64,000 nt of DNA from Paracoccus isoporae. GTDB taxonomy: Bacteria; Pseudomonadota; Alphaproteobacteria; Rhodobacterales; Rhodobacteraceae. This document shows, in pieces, positions 58,723 to 64,000 of the stretch. The DNA is taken from the NCBI RefSeq assembly GCF_900101865.1, contig NZ_FNAH01000011.1, positions 33,520-97,519 of the forward strand. Direction: 5' to 3'. Position 1 is the first letter of the stretch, and the number at the start of each line of letters is the position of its first letter. A program made the translations under genes and the position numbers. Under the pieces are notes generated by a model. The model made no database searches. It was not told where the DNA came from and worked only from the letters and a program-made list of their open reading frames with translations.

Positions 58723-58970
58723 GGAGCCGTCTTTCTTTGTGATGGGTCGGGGCCGGAGGCGCGTTTCATTTGCGAACGACGCAGTGCGCGGACGATCAGG
58801 TAGGTCAGACCCGCCAAAACCAGCACGGCAATGCCACTCATTCCAGAGAGCCAAGCCCCAACGCCGCCGAACAACGCTGCAAGCACGGCAGTTCCGCCGC
58901 CGCAGCAGACGACCACGACCGGAGCTGCTATTCCGAAGGCCAGCAGGCCACCCATCAGATTGTCACGCAT
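58719..58970 (-). CDS. Small membrane protein of mer operon
   Basis: An 83-residue protein with two helices: MRDNLMGGLLAFGIAAPVVVVCCGGGTAVLAALFGG and MSGIAVLVLAGLTYLIVRAL. A CC pair lies in the first helix (VVCCGGG), as in MerT/MerF. It is placed between merP and merF and absent from the first cluster. A mercury carrier role is plausible but unproven. The ATG at 58970 lacks a strong ribosome-binding site. Confidence 0.6.
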   Translation of the reverse strand: MRDNLMGGLLAFGIAAPVVVVCCGGGTAVLAALFGGVGAWLSGMSGIAVLVLAGLTYLIVRALRRSQMKRASGPDPSQRKTAP

Positions 58971-58980
58971 TGCAGGCGGC

Positions 58981-59283
58981 TCAGGAGGCTGTGTCGGGCA
59001 GCACCTGCGCCGGATAGCCATTGGCCGTCACCGCGCCGATGATGCTTTCGATGGAAGTTTCGGCGTCATCGTAGGTCACGCTGTAAACACCCTGCCCGTA
59101 TTCGGGGCCGTCCTCGAATGCGGCGATCTCGACCGACGGAACACCGCGCATCGAGCTGGCAACAATGAACGAACAGGACGGGCATGTCAGTTCGCTGACG
59201 GCGATCTCGACCTGGCGCTCTTCAGCGAGGGCCGGGGTCGAGAGTGCGACGATGGCCAGGGCGGATAACAGGAGATGCTTCAT
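58981..59283 (-). CDS. merP: Periplasmic mercury-binding protein MerP (second copy)
   Basis: A 100-residue exported protein (MKHLLLSALAIVALSTPALA signal) with the HMA motif SELTCPSCSFIVASSMRGVPSVEIAAF and VTANGYPAQVL. ATG 59283 is preferred over 59289. Second gene of the operon after merT. Confidence 0.9.
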   Translation of the reverse strand: MKHLLLSALAIVALSTPALAEERQVEIAVSELTCPSCSFIVASSMRGVPSVEIAAFEDGPEYGQGVYSVTYDDAETSIESIIGAVTANGYPAQVLPDTAS

Positions 59284-59298
59284 GGTCATGGTCCTCGT

Positions 59299-59706
59299 TC
59301 AGAATTTCAGGATGAAGGGGGTGATGTAGGGAAAGATCATGGCGACAGCGACAATCGCGGAAGCGGCCCAGAGGGTTGCGCGCATGATGCGGCGGTCGAT
59401 GGGGCGGGCGCAGGTGCCATCGGCACAGGCCTCGGCATCTACAGGCTTGTAAGCCTTGTAGAAGCCGTATCCCAAAAACGCGGCGCTCAGCGCGAAGGTG
59501 TACCATTTGTAGGCATAGAGCGCCCCGAGCTGCGCGATGAACACGCCTGTCACGCCAAAGCTGACCAGCACCAATGGAAGGATGCAGCAAGAAGTCATCG
59601 CCAGCGCACCGAGGACGCCGAGGCCGGTCACGCCCCATCCCTTGGTGGTTTCGTCGCCAATTTTCTGCGACTGAGATTGCGGAAGTTCCGCCAAATGTTG
59701 TTCCAT
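59299..59706 (-). CDS. merT: Mercuric transport protein MerT (second copy)
   Basis: A 135-residue three-helix importer with LGVLGALAMTSCCILPLVLVSFGVTG and the loop DAEACADGTCARPIDRR, closely resembling the first copy. ATG 59706 has AAGGAAG upstream; the open frame to 59856 would cross the mer operator. First gene of the - strand operon. Confidence 0.92.
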   Translation of the reverse strand: MEQHLAELPQSQSQKIGDETTKGWGVTGLGVLGALAMTSCCILPLVLVSFGVTGVFIAQLGALYAYKWYTFALSAAFLGYGFYKAYKPVDAEACADGTCARPIDRRIMRATLWAASAIVAVAMIFPYITPFILKF

Positions 59707-59735
59707 CGAATCTTCCTTGAACAGATGTTTCCACC

Positions 59736-59766
59736 GTTCTAGGGTCTGTAGTTGATACAGGCTCAA
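59736..59766 (-). promoter_or_regulatory. mer operator/promoter (second cluster)
   Basis: Minus strand -35 TTGAGC (59761-59766), 19-bp spacer and -10 TAGAAC (59736-59741), with the dyad CTGTA-5 bp-TACAG at 59746-59760. Same layout and arms as the operator at 32908-32938, between divergent merT and merR. Confidence 0.86.
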
Positions 59767-59782
59767 GGGATTTTTCGGCACA

Positions 59783-60196
59783 ATGAGTAACACAAGCGTG
59801 AGATCAATTCGGCGGGGCGATTTGGCCCGCGCAACGGGCTGCAACCTGGAAACCATTCGCTATTACGAGAAAATCGGGATCATGCCGGACCCGCCGCGCA
59901 GTACGAAGGGCTACCGAAGCTACGACGATGCCCACGTCAAGCGGCTGAAATTCGTCATGCGGTCCCGCGATCTAGGCTTTTCTCTCGAAGAGGTTCGCGG
60001 GCTGCTTGGGCTGGTCGATGACCGATCCCGGACATGCGCCGAGGTGCAGATCATCGCCGAAGATCATCTGACTGACGTTCAGGCCAAGATTGCCGATCTG
60101 CAGCGCATCGAGCGCGTCCTGTCGGACACTGTTGCGCGATGCACCGGCGATGCTGCCCCAGAATGCGCGGTGATCGATGCGTTACTCGATGCTTAG
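59783..60196 (+). CDS. merR: Mercury-responsive regulator MerR (second copy)
   Basis: A 137-residue MerR: winged helix IRRGDLARATGCNLETIRYYEKIGIMPDPPRSTKGYR, coiled coil, Hg-ligand cysteines in RSRTCAEVQII and ARCTGDAAPECAVID. It controls the divergent merT operon through the operator at 59736-59766. About 225 bp of DNA without gene follow before the right inverted repeat. Confidence 0.9.
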   Translation: MSNTSVRSIRRGDLARATGCNLETIRYYEKIGIMPDPPRSTKGYRSYDDAHVKRLKFVMRSRDLGFSLEEVRGLLGLVDDRSRTCAEVQIIAEDHLTDVQAKIADLQRIERVLSDTVARCTGDAAPECAVIDALLDA

Positions 60197-60422
60197 TCCA
60201 CCCTAAAGAAGAGGGGGCAACGGACCTTCGTGAACGGCGCAGCGAAAGCCCGAAAAGTCCCGCACTGTGTGATTTTATGCGCAGCGCAGCGAATGGCGGC
60301 TTTCACAAACGCAGGTTTGTAAAACGGATGTAAAATAGGCTCTCAGATAGCGAACTCGTGCATCTCAGCTCGTGTCTCAATGTAAATTCCGCAAAGGGTG
60401 CCAGCGTCAGGGAAAAATATTT

Positions 60423-60460
60423 CTTAACGTAGGATTTTGCACTGAGCCGGAGCAGACCCC
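60423..60460 (-). repeat. Terminal inverted repeat, right (38 bp)
   Basis: Inverted copy of 54755-54792 with one mismatch, reading outward to GACCCC at the element's right edge. Confidence 0.92.
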
Positions 60461-60465
60461 AGGCA
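60461..60465. repeat. Target-site duplication, right copy
   Basis: AGGCA, identical to 54750-54754. Confidence 0.88.
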
Positions 60466-60813
60466 GCAGGAAAGCCGGTGTCCACCTCGCGGCGTGCGTA
60501 TCTGACCGACCTGCAGGACACGATCTTCATGGCGATCCCGGAAGAGAACCTCGCGCTGATGCCGCTAAGCCAACAGGTCCTGAACGACCCTTCATTTTAC
60601 GCGGACGCCATGCACTATGCCGCCGCGATCAGCGAGGATGAGCTCTTCATGGCGCTGTCCTCTTCGCTGAAGGACATGACGGTGCAAGACGCCCGGGCGT
60701 TCGTCTCGAAGCTCTGGCACAGCACGATCGATGACAATGCCCGCAAATATGCCGAAGCGTTGAAGCGCCCCGAGCGTGAAATCATGCCGCTGCGGCCTGG
60801 GAACACCGTGTAA
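60466..60813 (+). pseudogene. Gene of unknown function, 3' part, interrupted by Tn3-type element
   Basis: The last 115 codons of the gene begun at 54566: AGKPVSTSRRAYLTDLQDTIFMAIPEENLALMPL and on to KRPEREIMPLRPGNTV. The frame joins exactly to the 5' part when the element and one AGGCA are removed. A GTG at 60478 could now start a free-standing fragment, but no ribosome-binding site is obvious there. Mostly helical; no family recognised. Confidence 0.72.
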
Positions 60814-60889
60814 GATCGGAGCCATTCTCTTGGCTTGAGCCCTACCGAGGTTGGCCGCCGCGAATCCCCTTTCCCGGAGGTGGCACCCT

Positions 60890-61543
60890 GTGCAGCGCGC
60901 GAAAGCCGTTGAAGGCGCTGTGGGGACGACTACTGTCGCCAACATGATGAACTGGGATCACATGCGCGTCTTCTTCCGGCGCACCGCGGCGCTTGCCGCT
61001 TTTGTCGCGCTGCTCTGGGCGATCCAAGTCGTCAATTGGATCACCGGCTACGGCCTGAACCCGGCCTTCGGCCTGATCCCCAGGCACGGCAGCGGGTTGG
61101 ATGGTGTCATCGCTATGCCCCTCCTGCATGGGAGTTTCTCGCACCTGATGGCCAATACGCCGCCGCTCCTGGTGATGGGTGGGCTGCTGGTGGCAACGAC
61201 CACGCGAGGCTTGCTGTCGGTGAACGCCGTGGTGATCGGCCTAGGGGGCGGTCTCGTGTGGTTGTTCGGCGGCTCGGCGATCCATATCGGTGCGTCGGGG
61301 CTGATCTTCGGCTGGTTTGGCTTCCTCATCGCGCGCGGTCTTGTGGATCGCTCTCCGATCACGCTGGGCGCGGCGCTGGTGGTCGGTGTCCTCTATGGCT
61401 CTATTCTCTGGGGCGTTCTTCCGGGCCAACCCGGCGTGTCGTGGGAGGCGCATCTCTTCGGCGCTATCGCGGGCGCGGGCGCTGCGTTCCTAATCCGAAC
61501 GCATGTCCATGCGCCGCGCCTCGGCGGCGTCGATCTGAACTGA
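60890..61543 (+). CDS. Rhomboid-family intramembrane serine protease
   Basis: A 217-residue polytopic membrane protein with six hydrophobic segments. The catalytic Ser is in GASGLIFGW (Ser136) and the His in [12 protein letters not shown] (His188); [23 protein letters not shown] is the rhomboid His/Asn segment. GTG 60890 is chosen because GGAGG lies nine bases upstream; ATG 60944 is an alternative that still keeps all helices. Substrate unknown. It follows the split gene by 76 bp. Confidence 0.85.
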   Translation: MQRAKAVEGAVGTTTVANMMNWDHMRVFFRRTAALAAFVALLWAIQVVNWITGYGLNPAFGLIPRHGSGLDGVIAMPLLHGSFSHLMANTPPLLVMGGLLVATTTRGLLSVNAVVIGLGGGLVWLFGGSAIHIGASGLIFGWFGFLIARGLVDRSPITLGAALVVGVLYGSILWGVLPGQPGVSWEAHLFGAIAGAGAAFLIRTHVHAPRLGGVDLN

Positions 61544-61822
61544 AACAGTGCAATCGGGCCTAAGCTGCCGATCGACCTCGTTTGGTGCAGCGTATGCTTC
61601 ATGATCTTGCCAAGAAAGTGCTCTGAACGGTTGCCGTGACTTCTCGAAAGATGGAAATGGCCCACGTTGTTGTTCTCTCCTCTCGTAAACAGAGAAGAGG
61701 TGGAGAGGACCAGAACTTGCTCGGCAAGTGGGCTCGCAGGTCAGGGCCAAGGAAAAGTGTCGGATTGCGCCCTAGCAGCTACGCAGTCATAGTGCCACTG
61801 AGGGCAGGCGGTAGCAAATAGC

Positions 61823-63799
61823 ATGGACGTTCGAATTCAAACCGGCTGGGACAACGACCCCGCAGGGCGCATTCGAAACTTATCGCTTGCTCCGAATGCC
61901 AAGAACTCACTTTTCCCACTTTTTGAAGCTGTGATGAACTCCATTCACGCCGTCGAAGACAGATTTGGCAAGGATAATCTCAGCAAGGGCGAAGTCACAA
62001 TCGAACTGCACCGCACTGAATCTGGGGAGATGGAAGGCTTTACTATTTCTGACAATGGAATTGGCTTTAACGAAAGCAATCTCGAGTCTTTTCGCCGAAT
62101 GGACTCACGTGCCAAAGAAAAGATTGGCGGAAAAGGCGTAGGGCGCCTTGTTTGGCTCAAGGTGCTGGACGAGGTGCGTATTCAAAGTGTTTACGATGAC
62201 GGGTCCATCGGTCGTTCTATTTCTTTTGATTTCAAGGTTTCCAACCCAACGGACAATCTGACCCTTGCGCCAGCGGATCAAAGCACTCCAGGCTCAATTA
62301 TTCAGTTGACTCCCTACAAACGTGACTACGCTCTGCACATACCGAAGAAGGCAAGCACGATCACAAATCGGCTTTTGGCTCATTTCATAAGTTACTTCAT
62401 CAATATCAGTCATCCAAAAATTACGGTCTGTGATGTTGATGCCGAGATAGACCTGTTCGAGGCATTCTCAGAATCAGTTGAGCGCGATGCAGATTATCGG
62501 TTCACTTTATCCGCTTCTGGCGGGTCCGAAGATTTTGTCTGCCACTGTTTTCTGCTTCCCAAAGCAATCTCTGACGACGAAAGAAGCACGAACGCACTTT
62601 ACCTTGGAGCAAACGGACGTGCTGTAAAACGGTTCGACATGGACGGGGTGATTGGCCTTAAGGCTATTGATAGTAAATTCGCATTCCTTGGGTATATTGA
62701 AAGTGCGGCCCTCGATGAATCTGTGAATGACACAAGAACGGACTTCTCTTTGTCAGAAGATGAGATTGAGAGCATCGTCGATCAGGCGAAAGAGCGCGTC
62801 AAGGAGTTCCTCGCCCCCGAACTCGCTGAGATTCGAGAGAAGCAGACAGGCATTGTCAGCGCCCTCCGCATCGAGCATCCTCGTTTCCTTAGTATTCAAG
62901 GTACGGATGCTGAAGTCGCGGAAACGCTCCATTACGGCACGAACCGGAAAGAGGACATATTTGTGGAAATGTCCCGTCAGTCGCTGCGTCAATATGAACG
63001 CCGTAAGAATGCTTTCAAACGGTCAATTGAGAAGAAGTTGCCTGACGTGGAGGCGAAGGCCAAAGAGTATGTCGCAGAACTCAAGCAAGAGTCGGTGTCG
63101 TCGCTTGCTGAATATGTCATGAAGCGCAAGTTGGTTCTCGATGTGTTCGAAGAGAGCTTGAAATTCAAGCCTAATACAGATCAAGATTCCGAGTATGAGG
63201 ACGTTCTCCACGACATAATCTGCCCTCTGAAATCCACTTCCTCGGATTTGGATTACGACGATCACAATTTATGGATCGTTGACGACCGACTGGCATTCTA
63301 CTCATATTTCAACTCTGACACCCGCATGGAAAAGCAAGTGTCAGATCCCACTCACCCAAAAGATAGGCCAGACGTCTCCATTTTCGACCTTGGCCTTGGC
63401 TTTGAAAATGAAGACAAGTCTTCCCCAATCACTATTGTAGAATTCAAGCGTCCGAAAATCGACAACTACACTTTGGAGAAAAACCCCATCACGCAAGTCC
63501 GAAAATATGTTGAAGACATGCGGAAGTCTGGTGAGGCGATCAAGTATGACGGGACTCCCATACGCTCAATCGAAGAAACTACGCCGTTCATGTGTCACAT
63601 CATCGCGGATATAACACCCAAGCTACGTGATGTCATGAAGGCTCTCGGGAACTTCCACCGAAAGGCGGGTTCAAACACATACTATTCGTGGGACGCGTCC
63701 TATTCGATTTTTATCGAGGTCTCGTCTTTCAAAGACGTTCTCGAGTCCGCTAAGTCACGCAACCGAGCATTCTTCGAACGTATCGGGATCTCAGTATAA
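61823..63799 (+). CDS. GHKL ATPase with C-terminal PD-(D/E)XK-like region
   Basis: A 658-residue protein. The N-terminal ATPase has the GHKL motifs: FPLFEAVMNSIHAV (N-box, Asn39), ISDNGIGF (Asp77-Gly81) and GGKGVGRLVWL (102-112), as in MutL, Hsp90 and MORC-like proteins. A transducer-like middle region and a coiled-coil-prone stretch (about residues 325-430) follow. Near the C terminus PDVSIFDL and ITIVEFKRPK give Asp517, Glu540 and Lys542, the spacing of a PD-(D/E)XK nuclease core. The gene is clearly richer in A/T than its neighbours and stands alone after a 279-bp gap, signs of recent transfer. Defence against phage or foreign DNA is an inference. Confidence 0.75.
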   Translation: MDVRIQTGWDNDPAGRIRNLSLAPNAKNSLFPLFEAVMNSIHAVEDRFGKDNLSKGEVTIELHRTESGEMEGFTISDNGIGFNESNLESFRRMDSRAKEKIGGKGVGRLVWLKVLDEVRIQSVYDDGSIGRSISFDFKVSNPTDNLTLAPADQSTPGSIIQLTPYKRDYALHIPKKASTITNRLLAHFISYFINISHPKITVCDVDAEIDLFEAFSESVERDADYRFTLSASGGSEDFVCHCFLLPKAISDDERSTNALYLGANGRAVKRFDMDGVIGLKAIDSKFAFLGYIESAALDESVNDTRTDFSLSEDEIESIVDQAKERVKEFLAPELAEIREKQTGIVSALRIEHPRFLSIQGTDAEVAETLHYGTNRKEDIFVEMSRQSLRQYERRKNAFKRSIEKKLPDVEAKAKEYVAELKQESVSSLAEYVMKRKLVLDVFEESLKFKPNTDQDSEYEDVLHDIICPLKSTSSDLDYDDHNLWIVDDRLAFYSYFNSDTRMEKQVSDPTHPKDRPDVSIFDLGLGFENEDKSSPITIVEFKRPKIDNYTLEKNPITQVRKYVEDMRKSGEAIKYDGTPIRSIEETTPFMCHIIADITPKLRDVMKALGNFHRKAGSNTYYSWDASYSIFIEVSSFKDVLESAKSRNRAFFERIGISV

Positions 63800-63833
63800 T
63801 CAAGTTTGCTTCCGCGTTTCTCTGCCACTTTAA

Positions 63834-64000
63834 CTAATACGCAGGGAACCACCACTTTCCACCCTTCCTTGCGGAACGTAGCGCCAACCCATTCCTCATA
63901 AAGAAGTAAGCGCTACGCCGACCACCTCCTGCCATTTCTGATTTGATCTGGGCATTCTGCACGCACACGTGCGGCGGAGGTGTTGGATTTTGGAAAGAGA
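63834..64000 (-). other. Possible partial ORF at window edge
   Basis: A minus-strand frame open from the right edge to a TAG at 63834-63836, ending RKGGKWWFPAY. It has no recognisable domain, and the true gene, if any, starts outside the window. The rest of 63800-64000 shows nothing else. Confidence 0.25.

Larger units (their letters stand above)
54755..60460. mobile_element. Non-autonomous Tn3-family mer transposon
   Basis: A 5,706-bp element bounded by 38-bp inverted repeats that begin GGGGTC and end ACGTTAAG (37 of 38 positions match), flanked by the 5-bp duplication AGGCA. Inside: ynfA-like gene, glutathione reductase-like flavoprotein, merA, three small membrane genes, merP, merT and merR. 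No transposase, resolvase or obvious res site is present, so it must have moved with a transposase in trans. The inner flanks (54793-55011 and 60197-60422) hold no recognisable gene. Confidence 0.9.

Noticed and set aside
54755..60460. Transposase or resolvase gene inside the mer element
   Set aside because: Both inner flanks were read in six frames; neither DDE transposase nor serine recombinase motifs occur. The recombinase at 36019 is far away and not of the Tn3 TnpR length.
1..64000. CRISPR arrays, rRNA and tRNA genes
   Set aside because: No regularly spaced repeats and no cloverleaf-like or rRNA-like sequence were seen.

Overview
The window is GC-rich alphaproteobacterial DNA, most likely a Rhodobacteraceae (Roseobacter/Paracoccus-type) plasmid. 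The reasons are a complete repABC replication-partition operon (37035-40566) and a long cassette of plasmid-typical genes (ArdC, DUF3768, large ParB, methylase/helicase fusion, DUF6878, DUF6915, DUF736). These lie beside dense metal-resistance gene clusters. All identifications come from reading the sequence; no database search was run.

Layout. (1) 1-3961: M23 peptidase (cut by the window edge), DUF411 protein, ZIP transporter, lspA, lnt and a small membrane protein on the + strand. (2) 4056-8901: divergent mntR and, behind a promoter with an inverted-repeat operator, a di-heme peroxidase-like cytochrome followed by a PhnD/PhnC/PhnE-like ABC transporter. (3) 8905-13166: Zn/Cd/Pb-type P-ATPase and two L,D-transpeptidases on the - strand, with two matching MerR-type promoters. 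(4) 13207-23103: a long - strand run from cueR down to ccdA holding multicopper oxidase, DUF411, cytochrome c, DsbE/TlpA/DsbA/SCO/PCuAC proteins and small Met- or Cys-rich proteins, i.e. an extracytoplasmic copper and thiol-redox island. (5) 23135-28330: an 850-residue SDR-SPW-VKOR fusion, a 39-residue Met-rich peptide, and copA behind a CueR-type promoter. (6) 28463-33372: first mer cluster (merR, then divergent merT-merP-merF-flavoprotein-merA-membrane protein), followed by an arsenite-type permease. (7) 34542-41777: DUF1612 protein, serine recombinase, repABC with antisense RNA and two palindromes, then about 1.15 kb without a supportable gene. (8) 41778-54475: conserved plasmid cassette with internal terminators and a RelBE-type toxin-antitoxin pair. 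(9) 54566-60813: a gene split by a 5,706-bp Tn3-type element (38-bp inverted repeats, 5-bp target duplication) that carries a second mer cluster and no transposase. (10) 60890-64000: rhomboid protease and a GHKL ATPase with a C-terminal PD-(D/E)XK-like motif, a possible defence gene.

How the genes work together. Cytoplasmic sensors (CueR, MerR, MntR and an unseen CadR/ZntR-type regulator) appear to control efflux or reduction (CopA, ZntA-like ATPase, MerA) together with envelope functions: multicopper oxidase, metallochaperones, disulfide enzymes, lipoprotein processing and peptidoglycan cross-linking. The strongest less-described observations are the transposase-free Tn3-type mer element with a reconstructable target gene, the SDR-SPW-VKOR fusion, the MntR-box operon pairing a di-heme protein with a PhnCDE-like transporter, the MerR-type promoter in front of an L,D-transpeptidase, and the GHKL/nuclease-like protein.
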